64,000 nucleotides of DNA, from positions 32,682,566-32,746,565 of the forward strand of contig NC_031770.1 in NCBI RefSeq assembly GCF_001522545.3, given 5' to 3'. Below the pieces are notes generated by a model. That model was not told the DNA's origin and searched no databases. It saw only the letters and a list, made by a program, of their open reading frames with translations. This stretch comes from Parus major (Eukaryota > Chordata > Aves > Passeriformes > Paridae). Below are positions 1 through 10,300 of the stretch, piece after piece (positions within the stretch are counted from its first letter, which is position 1; each line of letters begins with the position of its first letter). The position numbers were made by a program, and so were the translations under genes.

Positions 1-3000
1 TGGTTGTGCCTGGATTTCCTTTCAGGGCCACAGTTTCTAGAATACAATTCTCAAAGTCTGATTTACTTTCCTCATGTGACTTTGCAGATAAGTACACCAA
101 AATGTACTGTATTTAGGTAAGCTCAGTTTTCCAGATCTCTGTATCCATCCCACCCTTGTCATTATTCATCTCTCCACCAACCCTTTACTTTTAGATCATT
201 TATAAATAAGTTGAAGAATATCAACATTGGCACTGGTCCCTTTCTAACCTCTCCCAGAAATACACCCATTCAGTGAATTCTGAATCACAACTGCTAAGGA
301 AGATTAAATTTAGGGGAATAATTCTGCAATGCTGGGATTTATTAAAGATTATTATGCCACAAGTCTCCTGAGATAATGATTTCAGGAGTAACTTGTCTGA
401 CTGCCATTTTAATGTTTTTGATCCACAGTAAATGCTGTTTAACTCTACCCTCCCTTAGCAAACAATCTGAAAACTGTCTGGAACACTGTTTTATTGTCTT
501 TGCTTGATGCAAGTCCATATTCTTTCCAAAAAGAAAGCAGAAAAAAATTGAGCTCTTCTGCCCTTCCACATGCTTATCAGCCTTTTTACCATCACCATTT
601 AGTGACAGTTTTCAGTATCTTTACTATGCTTTCTTTTCTTCTCAGTATAGTTTAAAAAAATCTGCCTTACCGTTGTCACGGACTACTCCAGTTATTCTGG
701 CTCCTTTTGTCATTCTTTACTCATTATAAATTCCAATTTATATCAATCATTAATCATTCCAAACCTTCTGCATTTCCTTTTACATGTATTTTTTTATTCT
801 AATTTCTACTCTCAATCTGCAAGTGAACTGTGGTAGGTTTTCAGCCAAAGGCAGCTATTTACTGACTGGGGGTCATGACTTTTGAAGAAAATCTTCTCAT
901 AGAAACCCTGTTTCCACTCATATCTTTTCCTATCTAGACATACCTCCCCACCTACATCAGTTTTTAGCAGTGTTCTGTTGGTGTCCCTTATCTCCATATC
1001 AAAGTGGTCTGAGTCAGTAATCTGTAACAAACACCCAGAGTCAAGTTATTGCTTTTCTGAATTGCAGTTTGAAAGTGCCAAAGAACTGGATTCTGCAACC
1101 CTTGTCTCACTTCCAAACTTTCCATTCTACACTAATACCTCAGACTTTCATTCATCCCCTTTCTTTATCATTGCAGAATGGGTCATAGTCTGATCTGATA
1201 CCAGGGTCACAGTAAAATCCACCTTCTCCCTCCATTTTTACTTCCCCCATCATTATCAATGCCTGAAAAGTGTCTATTATTTCATATCTGTGATTTCAGA
1301 TCATATTTCATATTATTTCACAACATTAAGTCATCAAGTAAAAATGGTGTAGGCATGCTAAGAATTACTGCTATTTGCTTTGCCATTCCGTTATCTACAA
1401 GGAGATGTAAAACTGCCACAGCCCTAGTTCCTGAAATACTATGTCCAGGGTTCCAAACTCCATGCAGCAGAAAGGACAATGCTGGCAATGTGCCAGCAGC
1501 TGAAAGGCCACATCTAATTGTGCATAAAGTTGAGCAGATTGTCTGCTTAGACTAGAGCAAACAAGCTTATCTTTAATGCAGACATATGGCCAGCAAAACC
1601 TACAGATCCCAGCATGCAATGTTCTGGCCAGCTGGCCTTTTGGATCAGGATGAAGCTTTACATGATCTGATACTGTGGTGACAGAAGATCTGTATCACAA
1701 TCCCTTCATGTTCATTCTGTCAAGACAAGTTTCTCATTTCCCACTTTTCTCTAGAATCATTTTTAAAAATGCATTTTTTTAAAAAAAAAAGCTAAGCCAG
1801 TCACTTTTCTGTGGGAGTTGATACACCAAGAGAAAACAGACAGAATAATTAAAGGAGGAGCAGCAACATATTCTGAACTTTTGAAGTGCACAGATAACCT
1901 GATAGACACACAGACAGAATCTGGAACCTGTAAACACCACAGATATCACTGGTAAAGATAAGAATGGCATACAGTTTTGTTACAAAATTCCAGGTTTTCC
2001 AATTTTGCACTAAACTCTGCTTTTACCATTGTTGCCTTTATTCAACTCAGTTTTAACTTCCTTTCTTCCCACCTCTCAGCTGTCATATAAAATGTTCTCT
2101 TTGCCTCCAGCTTTCCATTCTGTAAGACACCTCTGCTCTCCTCTAATGACACACCATATATCTTATGACAGTTACCCCCTTGACAGTCATCACAGATGCT
2201 AAATCTCAATTAATCGAGAAAACTATTCCAACAGAGTTGTTACTTTTAGACAGGTTAAAATCAGCTCTTAATCTCTCAGTTCTGTTCTTTAGGTCTTTTA
2301 AGATGCTAGGAGAATTCAGCCAACGCAGGCTGCGAGCTTCATTCCAACGTCACTTACCCCCAGATCACTTCTTACGTATTTACTGAGAAAAGAGACAATT
2401 CTATCTTCATTCACAATTCTAGATGCTATAAATTAGAGAATTCCTACTTCTGCTCTGACAATAACCGTTCAAGACATGATCTAACCAGGAAAGGCAAGAA
2501 AAACTTCAGGTCAAAATGAGGCGATTTGCCAGAGCTATGAACAGCATGTCAGTTAATAGAAAAAGCACTGTCTACTTTTTCTGCTCTGTCAAGACCAACA
2601 TGCACTGTCAGAGCTTAAGGAGTAATCTGAGAACCAGAGTTTGAGTATCTCACAACCAGGAGTGACTGACAAAGCCATGCAGATAAAATCAGCAGAAAGC
2701 CTGTGTCTGTAGTGGTTTTATTTCCCTCACATTTTCATAAGCAACCAGTACTTTTAGGCAACCTGAATTCTCGTTAAAGGAGGCTGAGTTGATCTTTCTT
2801 TAATGTCAGAGCTCCTATCTGCATGTGATAGAATGCAATTAGAGAGGCTACACGCCTTGCTGATCCTGTAACCAATTCCTGTTACCAATTACCTCCTTCA
2901 CCTCCTCCACCTCTTTCCCAAATTCAGGACAGAGCAGGCAGAGCTGCACAGGCACCATGATGAATCTTCTCTTCCATTAAGAAGCACTCAGCTGCACTTC

Positions 3001-4490
3001 AGCTCAGGTAGTCTTTTAGAGGCGACTTTTTTAAGGATACTGAAATCTACACTAACAGCAACATCCTCCTGGGAAGGGGGTGAAGGTTCATGCTTACACA
3101 GACATCAGGCTGCCACAGAAACACAATCATGACAGTGGTATAGTTGAATCTCACTTTCTATCTGCCACTGGGTAAAATACAGCTACAAGTCAAATTTGAT
3201 CTGAAGACTTTAAAAAAACCACCATCTTCATGTCTAACACAAGGCATGTTTCCCTACCATGAGGGAGGGACGAAAAAAGAGTGGGGAGAAGCAGGAAGAC
3301 AAGCAGTAGCAAAACCTGAACTATCCTACAAAACTGCAGCTAAAATTTTCTTACAAGATATCTAAGATCTAATCTCTCTTGCAATTCTGCTTTGAGTCAA
3401 AAGGGCCACCTCAATGAGTCAGTGTATGTAAAAATGTGCAGTCTCTCCATATTACACCTCTGGAAAACAACTGCATAAGGACATTCCCAGTAAATTGAAG
3501 AGTGGTTTAGATTTTAGTGGTTTATGCTCTGTCAAAAATGTTCAGAATTCAGGCAGAAGAACATTCTCACTTTTTTGCCAAAGGTAAGACTGGGAGGAGG
3601 AGGTAAGAAGAGAGAGGAAGGGCAGGAGAGAGAATCTGAAAAGCTATTTACAACACTGGCAATTCACTGTCCATCCATTCAATTCCATCTAGCAGAGGTC
3701 ACCTAGTATCCTATCCTACTACTTCTGGACAGGAATAAAATAACAAATCTAAGTTTGAATTGTTTCCCAAGAATCTCCCTAGACAGAAAACATGAAAACA
3801 CTTTGTCCAATCCAAAAAATTGCAGCAAATCAGCAAAAAACAGATAGAAACAAATAACAAGCCACTCCCTGCCAGAGGGATCCTTGAAAGAGACTTTCAA
3901 TATATTTGCAGTTGTCCAGCAGAACAGTAGAGATGGAAACTGCAGATACAATCCAGTATGCCTGTATTTTTTTCTCCTTTCACAGTGTATAATCCTACCA
4001 CAGTACAGACTATTCCAACACAGTTCATCAAAGGAACATTTGAATTCAGCCTCTCCGAGATACCAGCTTGGTGTTAAGGAGAGCCCATTTAGATAAAGAA
4101 GAGAAACACTGGGTGAAACAAGAGGTGTAAAATACTTCAAACCAGATAAATTGCCTCTATCAGTAGTGGAGTTATCTCTCTCAATGGGGTCACCAGTTGT
4201 CACATGCTTTACAGAAGCCAGGAGGGAATATGGCCCTGAGGGAGTGTGGTCAGACGTGTTGTGAGGATGTGACAGCCCTGGTACATCTTTCTGTTGTAAG
4301 CATTTAGAATCACATAAAACAGGAAGTAACTACAATATTTAGTGAAGGATAAAGTTCCTTTACAGATTCACAGAAGCTTCTCATACCACCTCTACAGTAA
4401 CCCACACCAGTCCCCTCAGTGTTTTCAAGGCTATTCAAACTTTCCTATTGCCTTCCTTTTCATTGCATCTGTTGATTTTGCTACCTTTAC
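1..4490 (-). other. Probable RSPH9 intron 4 (partial)
   Basis: It starts at the exon 4 donor and contains no exon I can recognise. I scanned the minus strand for the expected terminal exon (WSIQ-like start, KNMDLPFML-like end) and did not find it. The 166-codon minus-strand frame at 3703-4203 has no recognisable motif. No clear transposon was identified. The sequence is AT-rich with pyrimidine tracts. Confidence 0.6.
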
Positions 4491-4637
4491 CTCGTGGGAT
4501 ATCATGCTCCAGAGAATCTAGAAAGTCAATGGATGGGTCCAGGTCAGCTTTTTCCAGCAGGGTTTTATTCTTCAGGTTAACAGGCTCAGTGAAATGGAAA
4601 TAGGAACTTAACTTTTTTGCCTCCACTAAAGACAGAC
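4491..4637 (-). CDS. RSPH9: RSPH9 exon 4
   Basis: The acceptor AG lies just above 4637 and the donor GT is at 4490-4489. It reads LSLVEAKKLSSYFHFTEPVN, then LKNKTLLEKADLDPSIDFLD and SLEHDIPR, and ends with one base of the next codon. In frame it would run on into intron for about 18 more codons, so a naive open frame here overstates the exon. Confidence 0.95.
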
Positions 4638-6593
4638 CTGCGAAAAAGTCATTGGTGAACATTAATACAAATGCGAATGAACTAGGGTAACATTCATTAT
4701 ACTATTGAGTATAACATTGTTTCTCTAATGCCCACAGCCTAGGACAGAATCACAGTCTTTTTCCATAGATGCCACAGAAGGCTTGTTAGAAACAGGTGTC
4801 AGCATTCCTCAGTGCTGTGCATTGCAGACCATACTGACTGCAGTCCCAGATAACCAGTGGGTACCAACTTGAGGACAACTTTCTATGCCCTTTTGTTCAT
4901 ATTGTATATCTAAATGGACGATTCACTACACCTAGAATTGCTAAACACTGACATAAACCAGAGTTTATACCAACACATTATTCAGCTTAATGATTCAGAA
5001 CTATTACTGACTCTTTTCCCACCTTTCAGAGTGGAATCATGCACCTGAACATTAGTGGCACTGGATTCTCTGCTCCCTGTTCATCTTATCCAAGGGAAAA
5101 AAAAACAACTGAAATCAAAATATCAGTTAGAGAAAATCATCTTAATTTACAGCCTTTATGATCAAAGTACAGTTGATCCTGATAAAGACAATCAGAATTT
5201 ACCTTCAAAGTGTCTGTTTTCATGCACAGGCCCAAGAGGAGTTTTCACAAATGCCCCCCGGGGGACAATGCCAACTGCTCTGTCTATCTGTTCTATCGTA
5301 GCTATAAGGCGGGCCTCCTCCTTGATCACAGGCTTTAAAGAAAAATAGGGAAATTTTAAAGGCAGGGCTTTCCTCATTTTCATTTCTGAAAATAAATTTG
5401 GGGTGACACAATGGACTTATCATCTTGGAGTCCAATGGCATTACGAGGACCTCAAAAGACATTTCGCTCCTAAGACAGGCCAGAAAACATGCCTAGGAGC
5501 AGACTGTTTAGAACCACCAGAGATCTTTTCATCTATTCTTTCCTCCCTCTCAATTCACCTACTTATGACTTGTCTATTAATTTATAAAGAATGCTGCCTG
5601 CAGTTACTATTAAAGCTTCAGAAACTGCAGTGAGGATTTGTACCAGTTGTGCACAATAAAGCATAAGGGATATTTACTATTTCTGAAGTCTGTTGAACTC
5701 CAGCAAAAGCTGAAGTAAGAGTTCAATCATGAAGCTGTTGCTACACAATGGCAGCGAGGAATCACAGACAGACTTATAGAATATTCTGAGTTGGAAGGGA
5801 CCCATAAGGATCATCAAATCCAGCTCTCAGGCGAACAGCCCACACAGTGATTGAAACTGCAACCTTGGTGTTACAAGCACCGAGCTCTAACCAGGAGGAA
5901 ATTGTGTATCTTTTGCCTGACCACAGGCTCATGGTGCTCATTACAAACGAGGAGAAGCCACCCCCTGTCCAGTGTGAGGGGCACAAATGTAGAGAACAGA
6001 GTTCGAAAACGTCTTGCTGTATTTACCTCTTTACCACTTTCAATCAGTCTTGCAGCTGCTTCTGCGTTTATCTCAGACAAGTTGTACTCAAAAGAAGGAT
6101 CTCCCTGAAAGCGGCCCTTCACCTGCTCAGTCAGTGCAAGCATCTCCTTGGTGGCTGGCGTCAGGAGGCTCCAGTCCAAGCAGTTCAAGCTGCCAACGAC
6201 AAGCACGACTCAGGGCCGAGCCCGTTAAAGAACGGGGCTCGAACCAACTTCGCCAGGCCCCTGAGGGCGCAGCGAGGCTCCCTTCCGAGAACCGGACAGC
6301 ATCCCCCGACTCGCACAGCCCCCGACCGGCCCGGCCGGTCCCTCCTCCACGGGGCGACCTCCGCACCTGTACAGCCGGCTGCGGGGCGCGGCGCGGTCGG
6401 GGCCCAGCCCCTCGGCGATGTAGTAGGCGCCGCGCACGCCCTGGACGCAGCCCCAGAACCAGACCCGCTCGAAGCGGTAGTCGCGTTGCACCAGCGGCAG
6501 CGAGGCGCCCAGTGCCGCCCGCCGCTCCGGGCTGAGCCCCGCGCCGCCGCCGGCTACCAGCGAGAGCGCCGCGGGCAGCGACAGCGCCTCCAT
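4491..6593 (-). CDS. RSPH9: Radial spoke head component 9, exons 1-4 (3' end missing)
   Basis: RSPH9 is a structural protein of the radial spoke head in motile cilia and flagella; human mutations cause primary ciliary dyskinesia. Four minus-strand exons join in consistent phase: 6593-6367, 6189-6027, 5332-5203 and 4637-4491 (667 nt, 222 codons plus 1 nt). Every junction has GT/AG. Family hallmarks in order are GLSPERRAAL, QRDYRFERV, YYIAEGL, WSLLTPAT, VKGRFQGDPS, AVGIVPRGAF, EAKKLSSYFHF and NKTLLEKADLDPS. The human protein is about 276 residues, so roughly 54 C-terminal residues remain. That exon was not found between 1 and 4490 on the minus strand and is probably to the left. The start is the only ATG in frame at the family N-terminus and lies in a CpG island. 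Confidence 0.95.
5203..5332 (-). CDS. RSPH9: RSPH9 exon 3
   Basis: The acceptor AG is at 5334-5333 and the donor GT at 5202-5201. It reads PVIKEEARLIATIEQIDRAV, then GIVPRGAFVKTPLGPVHENR and HFE, and ends with one base of a glycine codon. The 130-nt length fits phase 0 in and phase 1 out. Confidence 0.95.
5775..5892 (-). repeat. TguSINE1-like SINE (tRNA-Ile head, CR1 tail), 5'-truncated
   Basis: Read on the minus strand, the right part resembles tRNA-Ile from the D-loop onward (GGTTAGAGC, GGTGCT, ACACCAAGGTTGCAGTTTCAA). The left part is a CR1 3' tail, seen on the plus strand as AGAATATTCTGAGTTGGAAG. A tRNA-Ile/CR1 chimera is the layout I know as TguSINE1, described from passerine birds. The tRNA 5' end with the A box is missing. 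It lies within RSPH9 intron 2, in the same orientation as the gene. Confidence 0.8.
6027..6189 (-). CDS. RSPH9: RSPH9 exon 2
   Basis: The acceptor AG is at 6191-6190 and the donor GT at 6026-6025. The first base completes the serine codon from exon 1, giving SLNCLDWSLLTPATKEM and then VKGRFQGDPSFEYNL. It ends in phase 0 after ESGKE. The stretch after FEYNL is the least conserved part relative to the mammalian protein as I recall it. Confidence 0.94.
6367..6593 (-). CDS. RSPH9: RSPH9 exon 1 coding part
   Basis: Begins with ATG at 6593 (MEALSLPAAL) and covers about residues 1-75, including the GLSPERRAAL, RDYRFERVWFWG and YYIAEGLG motifs. It ends after LY plus two bases of a serine codon, at a donor whose GT is at 6366-6365. 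It is very GC-rich because it lies in the promoter CpG island. Confidence 0.95.
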
Positions 6594-6609
6594 GGCGCTC
6601 CGCGGCCCC

Positions 6610-6622
6610 GTTGCCGGGAAAC
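6610..6622 (-). promoter_or_regulatory. Candidate RFX X-box upstream of RSPH9
   Basis: GTTGCC, one spacer base, then GGAAAC. The X-box bound by RFX factors is an imperfect inverted repeat close to GTNRCC-N(0-3)-RGYAAC, so this copy differs at one position. It lies 17-29 bp upstream of the RSPH9 ATG. RFX control of radial spoke and other motile-cilium genes is well established, so the position makes functional sense. Binding itself is inferred. Confidence 0.55.
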
Positions 6623-6940
6623 CGCGGCCCGCCCGGCCAAGGTCACCCCGCGCTTCCGCCGCGGCAGCGAGGGACGGGGCCGGCAGCGCCGGGCTCAGCT
6701 CACCTCGCCCGGGACACAGACGCCCAATAAGGATGCGGTTATGGGTGGGCTCCTGCGCTGTGTTCCTCCGTTTCAGGAGGCCTAAATCCAAAGCCGAGTC
6801 CAAAACCCAGGCGGGCAAACAATTGCATTGCTCCTTCACCGGGATACCACAAAGGGCTCCATTTACTTTATTTCTTACAGGGACAGCAGGGATAAAAAGC
6901 CCTTCTGAAGCTCACCGCGTACAATGTCACTCTTACAGAT

Positions 6941-7371
6941 CCTGAGGAGGGCCATGAAATTGATAAAGAGGACTGAAGCACGTCCCCGATGAAGACAGGC
7001 TGAGAAAGTTGGTACTCTTCAGGCTGGAGGTTTTTGGAGACCTCATAGCAGCCTTCCACTACCGACAGGGAAGCCAGTGAGGAACACTCTATCCGGAACA
7101 GTAGCGATAGGACAAGGAGTGATGGGTACAAACTGAAAGCAAGGAAATGTATGTTAGGTATTAGGAAGAAAATCTTTACTATAAGCATGGTAAGACAGTG
7201 GAACAGAGTGCCAGGGAGGTTGTGGAGGCCCCAGCCCTGGCAGTGTTCAAAGTGAGGTTAAGGCCTTGAGCAAGGTGGTCTAGGGGGAGGTGCCCTTGCC
7301 CATGGCAGGGGGTGTTGGGATTAGATGATTAGAAGGTCCATTCCAATCCCGTAACACTCCATGATTCTCTG
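6941..7371 (+). repeat. CR1 LINE 3' fragment
   Basis: Plus-oriented CR1 3' region. It starts near GAGGAGGGCCATGAAATTGA, includes GAAGACAGGCTGAGAAAGTT and GGTTGTGGAGGCC, and ends in the CR1 tail around CCATTCCAATCCC and ATGATTCTCTG. All open frames are broken, so it is a dead 5'-truncated copy. It begins about 350 bp upstream of the RSPH9 start codon and points away from the gene. Confidence 0.88.
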
Positions 7372-10300
7372 TTTTTATCTAGCTCATGTACCTCTGTAAA
7401 TAAATGGTTTATTTATAAATTACAGCATTTGGATTGCTCTTTGGCAGCTCATTTTGCTGAATCACAGACATCCAGGAAACAGCTCCTGCACTTAAAAATC
7501 TTGCTGTCTGGCTTAACACAAAATACAATAAATAAGTAATGAGATTGTGCAGCTGCTTAGACAAATAGAATTTCTGTTTGACGTCTTCAGGAAATTTAAG
7601 CTTTTATATGTGTGCATTGTATAAATAAATATGTGCATGCACTTATATTTAAATCCATTGTAAAGTCATAAATTCTTTCTTTTTCATCCGTTTCCTGTTC
7701 ACTTCTAAGGAAAACACTGATCCTGGGGCTGCTGCCCTGTAACAGTTGTCACCTGATTTTTTGTCAAGTGAGATGTTTAATGGGCTGTATGGCACACAAG
7801 CTGACCCATTAGCTTTACTTACCCTGTACAAAAGGCAACTCAGATTCCTGAAGATTAACCACCTTCTCTGACACAAATGAGGCAGGACACACTAGAGTGA
7901 CCACAGATTTTTATCCATGCTGCCACCTACCTGTGCCTGATTTGCTCAATGGAATAGGAATTTTCATGCTTTGTAGACCCATTTAATCACTGATTTCTCT
8001 ATAAGTGTGTTAGTATTTTATGTTAGGGTTATGATTGACCAGTAAACAGCAGAACTGCAGGCCAAACTCATTTCGCATGGGTCAGAGAGGCAACCCAAGA
8101 TCATAATGAGTTTCTGCCCTTGTCAACCACAGCTGGATTCAAACCAGATGCTAACAGCTGAGAGGCTCTTTAGCCTGTTGTGGATCTTCTAAGCCACCTA
8201 GTCTCTAGTCTTTGCCTGCCCTGACTGAAGATTATCAAAAAGAATATCTATACCTTAAGGAAATTCTTCCTGGTTTGGTAAAGTCTGGTGGGTAACTCTG
8301 CTCCCCTTTGTCTTGACCCCAATTACTAAGCACTGATAAGGATCAGGAAGTAAGTGGTTGCATTATTTAACAAATGAAAGGTCAAAAGCACTGCTATTCA
8401 TTAAGGTCAAAGGTTACCATCACTGTTATTAAACAGTTCTCAAGCAGTTTCTCCCATTCCTTGCCATCCCAGGCTCAAACAAGGAGCTGCTCAGCAGTGG
8501 GCAGACAGGAGGGAAGAGACGCACCAGACATCAATCATTCAGCTGGCTAGGTGGCATTTCTGGGACACCTGCTTCAGCAAGATAAGGTGCCACAATCTAG
8601 CAGCTCCCATCAGAGGACTGAATTCTCCTGCCCTTGCACAGAACATGCACATACCTGTGTGCCAAACAGCTTCAGCTTCTCCCAGCTCCATCTTTTAGAC
8701 CTGGCATCCTTTTGGGGGAGAAATCAGTCTCAGGCTCCCTTCCATTCATCTCAGGCAAGGTAGCGAAGCTTACAGAACTGAGCATCTTGAAATACGTATG
8801 AGTTGCTGCTGTGTGCACAGTGGCTCCTGGGTGCTTGCACACCTTCATAAAACATTTGAAAACACATTTACTGATGTAGTGAAGTGAGCTCATCTTCCTA
8901 TATGTTCTTTAGTATACTTCATCTCTGAATAAAGAAAAATAGCTATCATTCCCATTCTATGTCACTTCCATTTCTGCTCGTACAAATTGATAAAGCTGTC
9001 CTCAAAATACTCTTGCAGAACTATTACACTGTCCTGGGAATCCATTGGGCTGACACTGATCACAAGTTATAGTGCTATCCATCACCTGCTTTTTTTTGTG
9101 TGGTGGGGACAAACCTGCAGTTGGTCCTGACACAGCAAAAAATGGATAAGGGTTATTCCTCCCCGATGTGTTGAATATGAAATCTGATTTTCCTTCAAAT
9201 CATCTCAAAAGTTCAGACTGTCTCTGACTTTATAAACATTGCAGCTTTGAATCATTTTCCTGCCTGTAAGTCATCACTGCTAAGGATAGTAAAAGATAGT
9301 AAGGAAGAGAGGAAAGTACAGGGTTTTTCTCAATAAGAAAGGAAAGATACATGGCTGCTTGTCAGAAGAGGAGGAGACTGTGGATGAAAAACAGCTGAAC
9401 AAACTTCAAGAACTGAAAAGTGAAGCCTTGAGCTATGCTGAGAATAAAAAGTAAGGAACTAGAGCCAACTGAAGGTTTAACAGCAACAGAATGGATCAGG
9501 AGTGTCCCTACCTGATATAGTACAGACACTTTCCTCTGTCTTGGAGATTGTGCTAAATATGGAAAAAAGCTGGAAATACCTTGACTGCATACTGTTCAAA
9601 GGAAAGGGGTGTGGGTCTTTTGGCTTGTCCAGGACCAATGCCATTTTCTCCATTAGTGGGACCTGAGCTAGCTGTGTGCAGTCATGTGGAGACACAGAGA
9701 GGAAGGGGTGAAAGTGCAGTGTGTGCCATGAGCTGGACTCCTCCACATGTTCTACCTGCAGTAGGATTCTCGGTAACAACTCAGCAAGAAATTGGGCTAG
9801 TAGGTCAGGATGGGAACAGCTGTGCTGAGATACAGAGAAAATCTGCAGGATGACTGTCAAAAGCCTTCTCTGGAGATTCTCTTTGGCATAATCCTGGGCA
9901 GGCAATATGCCCAAAAAAAGTGGTTATCCTGCCTTACTCAGGAAAAGACAAGCACAAGAAGCCAAAGAGCTTTGTCATTTTGCGACATGAAATTTTCTAT
10001 GTCTTTAAGGTTTGTTTCATGCTTTTCATCACTTCCCTAGTAGCATTTATCATACTGACTGCTCTTGGCATAGGGGGCAGGTAGAGTTTACTGGGATAAA
10101 AATACCAATGTGCTGATTACATTATGCTTCCCAGGCATCAGTGGAGTTGCTGTGATACTTCTAACTGACAGCTGAACACACATGTCTGTCTTGGTTGTTT
10201 TCCAGGTACCCAGACAGGTGAGATGCAGCACTGTGACTTTGCACACACCATGCTGCCATGCAGTCAGTCAGACTACTGACAGCCTGAGGAGGAAAGTGCT

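Larger units (their letters stand above)
6230..6770 (-). promoter_or_regulatory. RSPH9: CpG-island promoter of RSPH9
   Basis: A dense GC and CpG block that stands out from the AT-rich surroundings covers exon 1 and the sequence just upstream. An inverted CCAAT box lies at about 6724-6728, some 130 bp upstream of the start codon. No clear TATA box was seen, as is usual for CpG-island promoters. The exact transcription start cannot be placed from sequence alone. Confidence 0.75.

Noticed and set aside
500..525. Minus-strand KNMDL, identical to part of the expected RSPH9 C-terminus
   Set aside because: Flanking residues do not match on either side, and the nearby acceptor-like AAAG would put the exon in the wrong reading frame. 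Taken as coincidence.
3703..4203. 166-codon minus-strand open frame in the presumed RSPH9 intron
   Set aside because: No domain, no match to the missing RSPH9 C-terminus and no good splice acceptor in the right phase.
5847..6785. 312-codon plus-strand open frame
   Set aside because: It lies antisense to RSPH9 exons 1-2 and the CpG island. High GC removes stop codons by chance, and the arginine/proline-rich product resembles no protein family.
9477..9914. 145-codon minus-strand open frame
   Set aside because: No recognisable domain, and the sequence is low in conserved-looking motifs. Treated as chance.
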